Assembly (NCBI RefSeq): GCF_028688795.1
Contig: NZ_JAQTXM010000002.1
Coordinates: 186,001 to 250,000, forward strand
Direction of reading: 5' to 3'
From: Rhodoferax sp.
GTDB lineage: Bacteria > Pseudomonadota > Gammaproteobacteria > Burkholderiales > Burkholderiaceae_C
Length of the DNA: 64,000 nucleotides
Both the position numbers and the translations under genes were made by a program. The notes beneath the pieces are model-generated. The model was not told the origin of the DNA. It searched no databases and was given only the letters and a program-made list of their open reading frames with translations. Each line of letters opens with the position of its first letter. The stretch's first letter is position 1. Positions 8,314 through 17,925 of this stretch are shown piece after piece.

Positions 8314-10546
8314 ACTTACGACGCACCGAACGTACACCAGACAACTCAGCCACCAGCCCCATCACCTTGTGCAGCCGGCCCGAGTCGGCCACCTCCACCG
8401 TAAAGGTCATCCAGGCTGTGCCTTTGATGGACTGGGTTTGCACCCCAATCACGTTCATTTTTTCTTTGGTAAAAACTTCAGATATATCACGCAGCAGGCC
8501 CGTGCGGTCTTGCGCCTGCACGGCCACATCCACCGGGTACACCGAGCTGCCAGCGGCCTGCTTTAGGCCCCATTCCACGTCGATCAGCCGCTCCCCATTT
8601 TTGGCCAGCATCTCGGCCAGATTGGTGCAATCGGCACGGTGCACGCTGACGCCTTTGCCACGCGTGACAAAGCCAACGATTGGGTCCGGCGGGGCTGGTT
8701 TGCAGCATTTGGCCATTTGCGTCATGAGCGAATCAACTCCTACCACCAGCAGGCCGCCCTTGCTGGGGTTGTCGCCGCTACGGGGTTTGCGAATCAGCGG
8801 TGCCTCGGCGTCAAACTGGGCGGGCTCGTTGGGGCGTAGCAGCTGCTCAATGGGACGCAACGAAAACTCGTCTTTGCCGACCGATTCAAACAGCGCATCG
8901 GCTGAGGTAAAGCCGAGTTGCGAGGCCAGGTCTTCCAGTTTGATGGCCGTCTTGCCCTCACGCTGCAGCAGCTTTTCAACCACCTCGCGGCCTTTGGCAA
9001 TGGTCTCTGACAGGGCCAGTGCATTGAACCAAGCACGCACCTTGGTTTTGGCGCGGTGGCTGACCAAGTAGCCCAATTCGGGGTTGAGCCAGTCACGCGA
9101 CGGGCCGCCCTCTTTGGTAACGGTCACCTCAACAGTCTGCCCGTTTTTAAGCGGCGTGTTGAGCGGCACCATGACGCCGTCGATCCGCGCGCCCCGGCAG
9201 CGATGGCCCAAACTGGTGTGAACGCTGTAGGCAAAGTCAACCGCCGTGGCACCCTGGGGCAGCTCAACGATGGCCGCGTCGGGCGTCAGCACGTAAATGT
9301 TGTCTTCGAACACGCCTTGCGTCTGGGTGCCTGACAGGTCACGCTCCCAGGCCAATAACTGGCGCAACACGGCAATCTTGGCATCGTATTCGCCGCTGGC
9401 CGACACCCCCGCGTAGCCTTTGGCCCCAGCTTCCTTGTAGGCCCAATGCGCGGCCACGCCGTTTTCAGCATGTTCGTGCATGGCCTGGGTACGGATCTGG
9501 ATCTCGGTTGGCAGGCCAGCGCTGTCGCGCACCACGGTGTGCAAAGACTGGTAACCGTTGACCTTGGGTTTGGCAATGTAATCGTCAAACTCTTCAGGAA
9601 TGGGTGTGAAGTGGCTGTGCACCCAGCTCAGGGCGCCATAACACTCAGGCACCGTCGCCACAGTGATGCGCATGGCCCGCACGTCATACACCTGCTCAAA
9701 ATCCAGTGACTTGCCACGCATTTTTTTCACAATGCTGTAGATGTGTTTGGGCCGGCCGGACACTTTGGCACTGATACCGTTGGCATTCAGGTCAGACTCT
9801 AGCTGAGCGCGCATGTGCTCCACATAGGTTTCACGCTCAACCCGCTTTTCATCGAGCAGCTTGGCCACTTGGCGGTAGGTATCGGGCTCCAGAAAACGAA
9901 AGGCCAAGTCTTCCATTTCCCACTTCAGTTCCCAAATGCCAAGACGGTTGGCCAGCGGCGCAAACACCTGTAGGGCTTCGGCGGCAATGCCTTCGGTCAC
10001 TGGCAGCTTGCTGGCGGCAAAAAAACGCAAGGTTTGCAGGCGTGAGGCCAGCCGCAGCATGACCACACGCAAATCACGCGAAAACGCCAGCAGCATCTTG
10101 CGCACGTTTTCGGTCTGCATCGCCGTGGTTTGCGCCATGGCGTGGGTGGCGACATCACCAGACAAGCGGGTCTGGCGCGCATGCCGCTGCACCCGCACCA
10201 GCTTGGTAGTTTCCATGGCCAGCGCGGCAAAGTTGTCGCCGAAGGCCTTGGCAATCACCTCTTGAGGCTTGTTCAGGTGATCGCAGGCATACACGAGGTA
10301 ACTGGCCGCTTGCATCGCCTCTGAGCCCCCAATACCGCGCAGGATGTGGGCCACGGCATCAGCATGGGCCAGAATGTTTTCACCGGTGTCGAGCGTTTCG
10401 CCCGCCAGCAGCGGCTCGGCAAAGGCGCGCGCGCGGGCCAGCGCGTTGGCCTGCTCGGGCAAGCTCTTGGCGGTGGCGGCCACCACTGGCAGCATCGGCT
10501 TATCGATGGTTGAGTTGGCGCAATCGTCTATGTAGAGGCTTTTCAT
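8312..10546 (-). CDS. relA: GTP pyrophosphokinase RelA, (p)ppGpp synthetase
   Basis: A 744-residue long RSH protein that makes (p)ppGpp on amino-acid starvation at the ribosome. The N-terminal hydrolase region is degenerate: the H-D pair of SpoT is replaced (YLVYACDHLNK), so it is RelA-type rather than bifunctional. The synthetase domain is intact (EVYDVRAMRITV, FDDYIAKPKVNGYQSLHT), followed by TGS (IYVLTPDAAIVELPQGATAVDFAY), a zinc-finger-like CCKPAPPDPI block and a C-terminal ACT domain (QAQDRTGLLRDISEVF). I chose ATG 10546, which avoids overlap with the upstream hydrolase gene; the open frame extends to 10645. Confidence 0.95.
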   Translation of the reverse strand: MKSLYIDDCANSTIDKPMLPVVAATAKSLPEQANALARARAFAEPLLAGETLDTGENILAHADAVAHILRGIGGSEAMQAASYLVYACDHLNKPQEVIAKAFGDNFAALAMETTKLVRVQRHARQTRLSGDVATHAMAQTTAMQTENVRKMLLAFSRDLRVVMLRLASRLQTLRFFAASKLPVTEGIAAEALQVFAPLANRLGIWELKWEMEDLAFRFLEPDTYRQVAKLLDEKRVERETYVEHMRAQLESDLNANGISAKVSGRPKHIYSIVKKMRGKSLDFEQVYDVRAMRITVATVPECYGALSWVHSHFTPIPEEFDDYIAKPKVNGYQSLHTVVRDSAGLPTEIQIRTQAMHEHAENGVAAHWAYKEAGAKGYAGVSASGEYDAKIAVLRQLLAWERDLSGTQTQGVFEDNIYVLTPDAAIVELPQGATAVDFAYSVHTSLGHRCRGARIDGVMVPLNTPLKNGQTVEVTVTKEGGPSRDWLNPELGYLVSHRAKTKVRAWFNALALSETIAKGREVVEKLLQREGKTAIKLEDLASQLGFTSADALFESVGKDEFSLRPIEQLLRPNEPAQFDAEAPLIRKPRSGDNPSKGGLLVVGVDSLMTQMAKCCKPAPPDPIVGFVTRGKGVSVHRADCTNLAEMLAKNGERLIDVEWGLKQAAGSSVYPVDVAVQAQDRTGLLRDISEVFTKEKMNVIGVQTQSIKGTAWMTFTVEVADSGRLHKVMGLVAELSGVRSVRRK

Positions 10547-10562
10547 CAGGTGAGGCTCGGGG

Positions 10563-11468
10563 TCAGTCCAGCAAAAAAGAAAGCACGGCCTGCACTTGGT
10601 CATCTGCCACAAACGTCGGCGCATGGCCGACCCCAGCAAATTCAAGCAGCCGGGCTTTTGGGCCGCGCTGGGTCATGGCCTGCGCCGTGGCTACCGAGAG
10701 CAAATCAGACTGGGCACCTCGAATCAACAAGGTTTGCGCGGTGATCTGGTCATAGGCCTGCCACAACAAGGCCTCACCCTGGGCCGCAGACTCTGCGGTG
10801 ATTGCCTTGAAAGGCTCAGCCAGCGCCGGGTCATAACGCAGCGTGAATTTGCCACTGCCGTCCGCCAGGGGTTTGAGTTGTGGGCGGCTCAAGGCCAGCC
10901 ACTGCGCGGGTGTGTGGGGGCCAAAACTGCTGGCAATGGCCCACAGCGCATCAGCGGCCTGCTGCTCGGAGTCAAACACGCCAATTTTTCCCAGGTACTG
11001 GCCAATGCGCTGCAAGGCTTGCCATTCAATCGCCGGCCCCACATCATTGAGCACCAGTCGGCGCACCTTGGCAAACGCCGGGGCTTGGGGGAACCCTGCC
11101 ACAGCCATGCCGATCAAGCCACCCATGCTGGTGCCCAGCCAGTCCAGCGTGGTCGGTTGCAGCTGTGCCAGCAACGCCAACATATCGCCAGCATAAGTGG
11201 GCACCTGGTACAACGCCGGGTCTTTCAGCCAATCACTCCGGCCGCGCCCGGCCACATCGGGGCAGACCACGCGAATGTTTTCGCCGCGATCAGCAGCGCG
11301 CTGGCACAAGGCCCGCGCCAGCACATCAAAGTCGCGACCCTGGCGTGTCAGGCCGTGCACACACAGCACCACGTGGGCGCTGTCAGGCTGGCCCCATTGC
11401 CAATAGGCCATGCTATGGCCGCCCTGCGCATCGGGACAGTTGACAAATTCAAGGGTGGGTTCAAACAT
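10563..11468 (-). CDS. Alpha/beta hydrolase
   Basis: A 301-residue alpha/beta hydrolase. CVHGLTRQGRDF is the oxyanion region, the nucleophile elbow is GTSMGG with S114, and VGHAP near the C-terminus supplies the catalytic His. It resembles esterases and acyl-hydrolases of the MhpC type, but the substrate cannot be inferred. I start at ATG 11468, where recognisable fold begins; the frame extends to 11594 without a clear ribosome-binding site. It ends 16 bases before the relA start, and is divergent from bdhA. Confidence 0.75.
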   Translation of the reverse strand: MFEPTLEFVNCPDAQGGHSMAYWQWGQPDSAHVVLCVHGLTRQGRDFDVLARALCQRAADRGENIRVVCPDVAGRGRSDWLKDPALYQVPTYAGDMLALLAQLQPTTLDWLGTSMGGLIGMAVAGFPQAPAFAKVRRLVLNDVGPAIEWQALQRIGQYLGKIGVFDSEQQAADALWAIASSFGPHTPAQWLALSRPQLKPLADGSGKFTLRYDPALAEPFKAITAESAAQGEALLWQAYDQITAQTLLIRGAQSDLLSVATAQAMTQRGPKARLLEFAGVGHAPTFVADDQVQAVLSFLLD

Positions 11469-11620
11469 GGGAAAGTCTGCAATCAAAATGAAGGCTGGAT
11501 AATGACCAGGTGGCATGTGCTTAAGGCTTGCGTCAGGCACATGGCAGCATCCTAATTCAAACTCTGCCGACGGCTTGGCTGCCGTCTGCTTCATTCAATT
11601 CATTTCACAAGGAAACCCCC

Positions 11621-12391
11621 ATGCTCAAAGGCAAAACAGCACTCGTCACCGGATCCACCAGCGGCATCGGCTTGGGTATTGCCAAGGCGCTGGCAGCACA
11701 AGGTGCCAATATCGTCATGAATGGCTTTGGCGATGTGGAAGGCCCCAAAGCTGAAATTGCGGCACTTGGTGTCAAAGTGGCCTACCACGGGGCCGACATG
11801 AGCAAGCCCACTGAGATTGAAGCCATGGTGGCCTTTGCTGCTGAACAATTTGGTCGCATTGACATTCTGGTCAATAACGCCGGCATTCAGCATGTGGCCC
11901 GCATCGAAAACTTTCCTGTAGACCGCTGGGACGCCATCATTGCCATCAACATGAGCAGCGCTTTTCACGCCACCCGCGCCGCCCTGCCCGCCATGCAGGC
12001 CGCGGGCTGGGGCCGCATCATCAACGTGGCTTCCGTTCACGGCTTGGTGGCTTCCGCTGAAAAATCAGCCTATGTCACGGCCAAACACGGCGTGATCGGC
12101 CTAACCAAGGTGACCGCACTAGAAAATGCAACAACGGGCATCACCTGCAACGCGATCTGCCCCGGCTGGGTGCTGACGCCGCTGGTGCAAAAGCAGGTAG
12201 ATGCCAAAGCAGCAGCACTTGGCATCTCCAATGACGAAGCCAAGAATCAGTTGCTGGGTGAAAAAGAGCCATCGCTGCAGTTCACCACACCCGAAGAATT
12301 GGGTGCGCTGGCAGTGTTTTTCTGCTCACCAGCTGGCAACAATGTGCGCGGCGTGGCGTGGAACATGGACGGCGGCTGGGTAGCGCAATAA
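11621..12391 (+). CDS. bdhA: 3-hydroxybutyrate dehydrogenase
   Basis: A 256-residue short-chain dehydrogenase that interconverts D-3-hydroxybutyrate and acetoacetate with NAD, used when polyhydroxybutyrate is mobilised. TGSTSGIG (10-17) is the cofactor loop, NNAG (85-88) the structural motif, and the catalytic triad is S138, Y151 and K155, with the 13-residue Ser-Tyr spacing of characterised enzymes. The ending (RGVAWNMDGGWVAQ) is typical of this subgroup. AAGGA lies before ATG 11621. A family A repeat begins three bases after the stop codon. Confidence 0.92.
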   Translation: MLKGKTALVTGSTSGIGLGIAKALAAQGANIVMNGFGDVEGPKAEIAALGVKVAYHGADMSKPTEIEAMVAFAAEQFGRIDILVNNAGIQHVARIENFPVDRWDAIIAINMSSAFHATRAALPAMQAAGWGRIINVASVHGLVASAEKSAYVTAKHGVIGLTKVTALENATTGITCNAICPGWVLTPLVQKQVDAKAAALGISNDEAKNQLLGEKEPSLQFTTPEELGALAVFFCSPAGNNVRGVAWNMDGGWVAQ

Positions 12392-12393
12392 CG

Positions 12394-12451
12394 CTATATA
12401 AAATATAGCTACTTGCACTTATTTAATAAGGTCTAGAGGCTTATTTTCTAT
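12394..12451 (+). repeat. Dispersed repeat, family A copy 2
   Basis: AAATATAGCTACTTGCACTT, an AT-rich spacer, then AAGGTCTAGAGGCTTATTTT, directly behind bdhA. This is one of the most complete copies in the window. Confidence 0.75.
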
Positions 12452-12615
12452 AAATTTCAAGAGGTGGGCCTGATGCCTGCTTCTTGCGTTCCATTTGCTT
12501 GGTGTGCCATCGCACAGACGGTGTTTCAGATGCCAACTTAACATGGTGAAAAATCGACAGCCAAAGCGGCTTGTCAATTCAATTCTTAACCCGCACATGC
12601 CCACCAGAGATGTCC

Positions 12616-13503
12616 ATGCACACCTTACAACGCCCAGCTTTCAGCGAGCAGCAGCAAGCTGCCATTGCACCCCAGTTCTCGGCCACAGGCTTGCAGATTC
12701 GTGTTGGCTTCGAAATGGTCTACGAGTGCCCAGCCCCGACACCCATGATTTTGTCGCTGCACGTCCACCACTCGCGCGCGCCTGATCTGATACGCCCGGA
12801 CATTCTCGTCACCAATCCGCCCCTGCCTGTGGTCGCCTACCGTGACATGTTTGGCAACTGGTGTAGCCGCATCGTGGCGCCTGCGGGGCGATTGGTGTTA
12901 AGCGCCGACGCGCTGGTGCATGACAGCGGCGAGCCTGACCCGATTGCCCTGGGTGCCCAGCAGGTGCCAGTCGAGCAACTGCCTGAATCCACGCTGGTGT
13001 TTTTGCTGGGCAGCCGCTACTGCGAAACCGACCAGTTGTCCAACGTGGCCTGGCAACTGTTTGGCAACGCGCCAACTGGCTGGGGCCGGGTACAGACCAT
13101 TTGCGATTTTGTGCACCAGCACATTGAATTTGGTTACCACCACGCCCGGCGCACCCGCACGGCGCTGGAGGCTTATAACGAAGGCCAGGGCGTGTGCCGC
13201 GACTACGCCCACCTGGCCATTGCCTTTTGCCGCTGCATGAACATTCCAGCGCGCTATTGCACGGGTTACCTGGGCGACATTCGTATTCCACCCATTCCTG
13301 GTCCGATGGATTTTGCCGGCTGGTTTGAGGCTTACCTGGGCGACCGCTGGTACACCTTTGACGCCCGAAACAACACACCACGCATTGGCCGTGTGCTGAT
13401 GGCCCGGGGCCGAGATGCCTGCGATGTGGCGCTGGCCAGCACCTTTGGGCAGAACGAATTGCGCCAGTTCACCGTGTGGGCCGACGAGGTCGTCGCGGCT
13501 TAG
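12616..13503 (+). CDS. Transglutaminase-like family protein
   Basis: A 295-residue protein with an N-terminal beta region (about 1-125) and a transglutaminase-like core. The catalytic Cys is C194 in GVCRDYAHL, and the Asp is D249 in WYTFDARNN. The position where the core His usually lies reads MDFAGWFEAYL, with G235 in place of His. I recall relatives of this type that also lack the His there, so it may be a subfamily property. No signal peptide is seen, so it is probably a cytoplasmic cysteine protease-like or amidase protein. The start is uncertain: ATG codons at 12610 and 12616 both have weak ribosome-binding sites. Confidence 0.78.
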   Translation: MHTLQRPAFSEQQQAAIAPQFSATGLQIRVGFEMVYECPAPTPMILSLHVHHSRAPDLIRPDILVTNPPLPVVAYRDMFGNWCSRIVAPAGRLVLSADALVHDSGEPDPIALGAQQVPVEQLPESTLVFLLGSRYCETDQLSNVAWQLFGNAPTGWGRVQTICDFVHQHIEFGYHHARRTRTALEAYNEGQGVCRDYAHLAIAFCRCMNIPARYCTGYLGDIRIPPIPGPMDFAGWFEAYLGDRWYTFDARNNTPRIGRVLMARGRDACDVALASTFGQNELRQFTVWADEVVAA

Positions 13504-13530
13504 ACAGAATTAAGCGTCATCCTGCGTCGG

Positions 13531-15945
13531 TCACACTTTTGACCGGGCCAACAGCTCGGGCACACGGGCTGCCACGGCGCCGAACTCTTCCACGGGCACG
13601 GGCCGCGAGAAATAGTAGCCTTGCAGGTACCGGCAGCCCAGGCGCTCAAGCGCCACCACATGGCTTTTCAGTTCGACGCCTTCCGCCACGATTTCCAGCC
13701 CAAGGCTGTTGCCCATGGCAATGATGGCACCAACCAAGGTGTGATCGTTGTTGCCATGATGCATGTCCTGCACAAAGGACTTGTCAACTTTGAGCGTGTC
13801 CACCGGGAACATCTTGAGGTAAGACAACGAGGAGTAGCCAGTGCCGAAGTCATCCAGGTAAACGCGAAAACCCATCTGGTGCACGGCGTTAAGCCACTGC
13901 AAGGTTTTTTCAACATCACGCAGCATCACGCCCTCGGTGATCTCAAGCGCCAGCTGGGCTGGTTCAATGCCGTAATGCGTCACGATCTGAAGCAGTTTGG
14001 CGGGCGCAAGGCCATCCGGTATCTGCCGCCCCGAGACATTCAGCGACAAGCTGTAATCCAGACCCTGATTCTTCCAGGCCAACAATTGCTGGCAGGCCGC
14101 GTCGACCACAAACAGGCCAATATCGACAATCAAGCCGGTTTTTTCCGCCAGCGGAATAAAGCTGTCGGGCGAAATCAGACCCCGCGTCGGGTGGCGCCAG
14201 CGAATCAGCGCCTCTGCCCCAGACAGGCGCTGGGTGTGCAGATCGATGACAGGTTGGTAAAACAGCACGAATTCACGGCGACTGATGGCGTTGCGCAGGT
14301 CACTTTCCATGTGCCTGCGGTGTTCCGCAGCAGCAGTCAGCGTGGCATCAAAAAACACATGTTTGTCGCCACCGGCAGATTTGGCGCTGTCCATGGCCAG
14401 TTCCGTCTGGCGTAACAACTGCGGCACATCAAATCCATCGTTGGGAAACAGCGTGATGCCCATGCTGGCATGCAAGCTGATGGGTGAACCGTCAACAAAG
14501 CAGGTTTGCCGGATGGCCCGCATGATGCGGCTCGCAACCCGGTCTACCGCGTCTCCTTGGGTGATGTGATTCAGGATGATGCTGAAATTGTCCGAACCCA
14601 GCCGCGCCAGGGTGTCCTCATTTTTGAGGCAAGCCGCCAGCCGCTTTTTAGTGGTCTGCAAAATCAGGTCACCGGCTGGCAAGCCCATGCCCTCATTGAT
14701 GCGCCGAAACTCATCCAGATTGACCAGCAGCAGGGCAAAGCCACCGGTTTTTTCGGTGGCAAAGTTTTGAACCAGGGTGTGCAAACGGGCCTCCAGCCCC
14801 TGCCGGTTGGCCACGCCCGTCAGCGGGTCTGTGATGGCAAGTTGCCTGGCCATGGCTTCTGATTCCTTAAGGTGGCTGACATCGTGCACCACACCTTGAA
14901 GCAGGTTTTCATCCACTGAGCGCAACACCAGGTTGACCCAGCTGCGCTCGCTGCCTGACATCAGCGTCTGCAAGTCTTTTGTCACCGCGGTGTTCTGCTG
15001 CAAGGCCGTTTGAACTAGCATGCTCACCTGATCCGGGTCTTGCCAAGGCAACTGGCGAATCTTGAGCACAGGCAAGTCACTGCCAAAGGGCTGCAAACTG
15101 AGGTCAAACAGACGGGCAAAAGCCGGATTCCAGGAACTCAGTACCCCTTGGCGGTCGATCAAAAACAGCCCGGACTCGGCATTATCAAAAATGGTGTGGT
15201 ACTTTTTCTCGTCAACTTCGCCCTGAATGCGCAATTGATGCTCGGTTGCCAACGCGCTAACCAGGCGCTCAGACAGGGCATTGATGTCCATGACCAACTG
15301 GCCAATTTCTGTCTTGGTGTGTCCTTGGGGCGTGGCCAGGCGCTCGCCAGCCGTGGGGTCCATGCGGTGCAAGCGGTCTGACATGGCCTTGATCGGTCGC
15401 ACAATAAAAAGCAACATGATCACCACCATGGCCACAGTCACCATGCCCAACTGCCAGCTCAATTGAATGGCAGCCAGCCAGACTTCTTGCCTGATGCCCG
15501 CGTCAATGACCAGCGGGTCAGGCGTCAATTGAATGTGACCCACCTGTTTTTTGCCATTGAAAGGCGAATAAATCAAACGATTGAGCGACAGGGTGGGGGC
15601 GGTCCCCAAGGCCCGGTCATGGCCCTTGTTGGCCAGCACTTCTTGATCACTTGTGATCCTGACCGACAACACATCAGAATTGCTCAACAAACCCTGCGCC
15701 AGTTCAGCAGCAAGGGTTTGGTCCTTGGCGAAACAGGCCACCGCCAGCGTGCTTTGGACCGTGTCGAGCAGTTCATTCAGCCTGGTTTGTGATGCCCGGT
15801 GGGCGCGTTGACTGGTGGCCTGAGCCGTGTAGGCCACCGCCACCACACCAGCCAGCAAGGACGCCAGAATGACCGTCAATACCGAGCGCCACAGCAGCCC
15901 GCGCATTCGCAGGGGTTCAAGCAGCGTCCAGGGGAAATTTGTCAC
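13531..15945 (-). CDS. Membrane GGDEF/EAL protein, probable c-di-GMP phosphodiesterase
   Basis: An 804-residue inner-membrane signalling protein: a membrane helix at about 18-40, a periplasmic domain to about 160, a second helix at about 165-187, HAMP, PAS (about 250-360), GGDEF-like and EAL domains. The cyclase motif is degenerate (LARLGSDNF instead of GGDEF) and lacks an RxxD inhibitory site (KNED), so cyclase activity is unlikely. The EAL domain keeps EALIRW, EITEGVML, DDFGTGYSSL and DKSFV. It probably hydrolyses c-di-GMP in response to a periplasmic cue. Its start overlaps the end of the binding-like protein gene by four bases. Confidence 0.9.
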   Translation of the reverse strand: MTNFPWTLLEPLRMRGLLWRSVLTVILASLLAGVVAVAYTAQATSQRAHRASQTRLNELLDTVQSTLAVACFAKDQTLAAELAQGLLSNSDVLSVRITSDQEVLANKGHDRALGTAPTLSLNRLIYSPFNGKKQVGHIQLTPDPLVIDAGIRQEVWLAAIQLSWQLGMVTVAMVVIMLLFIVRPIKAMSDRLHRMDPTAGERLATPQGHTKTEIGQLVMDINALSERLVSALATEHQLRIQGEVDEKKYHTIFDNAESGLFLIDRQGVLSSWNPAFARLFDLSLQPFGSDLPVLKIRQLPWQDPDQVSMLVQTALQQNTAVTKDLQTLMSGSERSWVNLVLRSVDENLLQGVVHDVSHLKESEAMARQLAITDPLTGVANRQGLEARLHTLVQNFATEKTGGFALLLVNLDEFRRINEGMGLPAGDLILQTTKKRLAACLKNEDTLARLGSDNFSIILNHITQGDAVDRVASRIMRAIRQTCFVDGSPISLHASMGITLFPNDGFDVPQLLRQTELAMDSAKSAGGDKHVFFDATLTAAAEHRRHMESDLRNAISRREFVLFYQPVIDLHTQRLSGAEALIRWRHPTRGLISPDSFIPLAEKTGLIVDIGLFVVDAACQQLLAWKNQGLDYSLSLNVSGRQIPDGLAPAKLLQIVTHYGIEPAQLALEITEGVMLRDVEKTLQWLNAVHQMGFRVYLDDFGTGYSSLSYLKMFPVDTLKVDKSFVQDMHHGNNDHTLVGAIIAMGNSLGLEIVAEGVELKSHVVALERLGCRYLQGYYFSRPVPVEEFGAVAARVPELLARSKV

Positions 15946-16367
15946 CGGGGAAACTCCAGAACAATTCGAAATCGCTTGTCAAGCTGGCTGCGGTCGATGT
16001 ACCCAATGCTGCTGGTGCTGCCGACCAGCAGACTGATGGTTTCGGCCGAATTCGCTGCTTGCAGCGGCGGCGAGGTCTTGCCAGAAAAAATCAGGCGTGC
16101 CCAATAGGCGTTGACTTCATTCAAATCCTTGTTCACCAGCCTGCGGTAAAACTCGGCTCTGAGCGGGCTGCTTTCGGGTTGGTCAATCGGCACTGCCGTG
16201 CCCCCGTTGGGCAGCCTGCGATAGCGCCCCAGAAAGATATTGGTAACGTCATCCTGGCTGAGCCCACTGATGGCGCTGGCGGCATTGACCACCACCACCG
16301 GCTCGGCACTGACAGCCTTGCACAGGGCGAGCAGCATGAAAAAAAGCGTCAATAGCAACGGTTTCAT
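15942..16367 (-). CDS. Small periplasmic PstS-like binding protein
   Basis: A 141-residue protein with a clear signal peptide (MKPLLLTLFFMLLALCKAVSA). The mature part resembles one lobe of phosphate-binding proteins (GLSQDDVTNIFLGRYRRLPNGG, then VGSTSSIGYIDRSQL). It is far shorter than true PstS (about 320 residues), so it is probably not a full ABC-transport receptor. It overlaps the downstream membrane GGDEF/EAL gene by four bases. I infer that it binds an anion or small ligand and passes the signal to that sensor's periplasmic domain. Confidence 0.8.
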   Translation of the reverse strand: MKPLLLTLFFMLLALCKAVSAEPVVVVNAASAISGLSQDDVTNIFLGRYRRLPNGGTAVPIDQPESSPLRAEFYRRLVNKDLNEVNAYWARLIFSGKTSPPLQAANSAETISLLVGSTSSIGYIDRSQLDKRFRIVLEFPR

Positions 16368-16373
16368 GACGGA

Positions 16374-17654
16374 CTAAAACACAAAATCCAGCGCCAAACT
16401 GAAAACGGTCATGTTGCCGTCCCAGCCTGGCTGATTGTTCTTGATCAGGAAAACCGATGTCGGCTTGCCGCGTACTGCGTCCACTTGCGCTTTCAGGGCC
16501 AGATTTTTCTGGAGGTCCCAGCGTCCACCCAGGGTGTAGGTGTTTTGGTCCATAACGCTATGTAACACCAGCGATGCCGTGATGGCATCAATGCCTGCCA
16601 ATCCGCTGGTGGGCAGTGCGCCCATGGTCGAGAAACTGCGTGACACACCCATATAAGGCGTTACCGCCCCCAACCGGTACGCCGCTTGCACATAGCCCGC
16701 TTTGGAGTCGGCATAGGCCGGGCTGTCGTGCCTGATCAGGTTCAGCATGAACTGAATATTGACCGGCCCCTGGTCGTACACCACGCCCAGCGAACTGAAC
16801 CGTGCGCGCTGGTTCGCCATTGCCATGTCTGGCACCAGCGACAGATAAGGCACACCACCAAGTGGATCGCCACTCGCCTGCAACAAGGTGTCTGTTGGGG
16901 CTTCATGCCCAAAACGCACTTGCGCATGGCTCAGTCGAACCTGCCAGGGGCCAGTTAAATAATCCAGATAAGCACCGACCAGGGTCGAGCCCTTCAATTC
17001 CCATGAAATACCCGGCGCAAAAGGTGACTTCTCGGGCGACCGGCCAGCAAACAGCTTGCCTTTGAGCAGCCCGGTCGCGACCGGAAAAGTAGCGCTGACA
17101 TCCACGCCATCGATGTAGGAGAACACCAAAGAGCCGTAAAAATCTGGTGGTGGCCTGACACTGAGGTTGGCATAGCCCACCAGCCTTGAGTCACCCAGCA
17201 TGTAGAACTCGGTCCCCAAGCGACCGCCACGCAGCGAGAAATCAGGTGAAAAATCATGGCGCAAAAAAGCCCAGGTCAACTCAGGCTTGTAGCTTTCGTC
17301 GGCATGGTACCGACTGACTGTTTGCAGCACAGCCTCTGTGCTGGAACTGAAATGAACATTGGCCTGAAAACCCAGCAGGCTGTCCACCTTGGCAGTCCAT
17401 TGGGTGCCCGCCCCTTGCGGCTGGGACAGGTCACGGACGAACTGGGCGCTGTCGGTGTTTGATCGGGTGAAGCCCAGTGTGCCAAAACCATGCAGGCTAA
17501 TCCCTGGCATGTCTGGTATGTCAGGCATCGCGTCATGACCGCTAGACCACGACACGGTCGGACAGCTCAGCATCATGCCCGCCAGCCAACCCATCACCCG
17601 CCTTTTACAGGACGCCGAAAAATCAACTGCACAGCATTTTCTAGCGAAAAACAT
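16374..17654 (-). CDS. Outer-membrane porin-like protein
   Basis: A predicted outer-membrane protein of about 426 residues. The N-terminus is signal-like (SCKRRVMGWLAGMMLSCP). It is followed by amphipathic strands (ISLHGFGTLGFTRS, FSLRGGRLGTEFYMLGD, VNIQFMLNLIRHD), and the protein ends with SLALDFVF, a terminal Phe as expected for BamA recognition. The repeated single-strand patterns and length suggest a 14-18-strand porin. The start is uncertain: ATG 17654 gives a positively charged n-region, ATG 17594 has a better ribosome-binding site. It is first in a three-gene operon with the binding-like protein and the GGDEF/EAL protein. Confidence 0.7.
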   Translation of the reverse strand: MFFARKCCAVDFSASCKRRVMGWLAGMMLSCPTVSWSSGHDAMPDIPDMPGISLHGFGTLGFTRSNTDSAQFVRDLSQPQGAGTQWTAKVDSLLGFQANVHFSSSTEAVLQTVSRYHADESYKPELTWAFLRHDFSPDFSLRGGRLGTEFYMLGDSRLVGYANLSVRPPPDFYGSLVFSYIDGVDVSATFPVATGLLKGKLFAGRSPEKSPFAPGISWELKGSTLVGAYLDYLTGPWQVRLSHAQVRFGHEAPTDTLLQASGDPLGGVPYLSLVPDMAMANQRARFSSLGVVYDQGPVNIQFMLNLIRHDSPAYADSKAGYVQAAYRLGAVTPYMGVSRSFSTMGALPTSGLAGIDAITASLVLHSVMDQNTYTLGGRWDLQKNLALKAQVDAVRGKPTSVFLIKNNQPGWDGNMTVFSLALDFVF

Positions 17655-17925
17655 GATGATTGAGTGACTCCAGATGCGAACTCCACCGAAACAAATAGAC
17701 GGCCAGCCCAGTGTATCTTTCCTGAACTGACAAAACGCTGAGTGTTGATGGGAAAGCACGTGGCCTCTCTGATTTTTGCGCCCCCAAATAGCAGCAAGAA
17801 ACAGCGGCACAGGGTGCGACAACGCACAGACTGATAGTGCTTGCCCAACCTACCATCGGCTCAGAAGTTCAGGGCATGCGCCGACGACGTCGGTCCGCTT
17901 TGAACAAATCCAACAGGAGCACTTG

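Noticed and set aside
10596-11555. A 319-codon frame on the plus strand
   Set aside because: Antisense to the alpha/beta hydrolase gene, which has a complete triad.
13531-15945. A functional diguanylate cyclase
   Set aside because: The active motif reads GSDNF and the inhibitory site is lost; only the EAL half looks catalytic.
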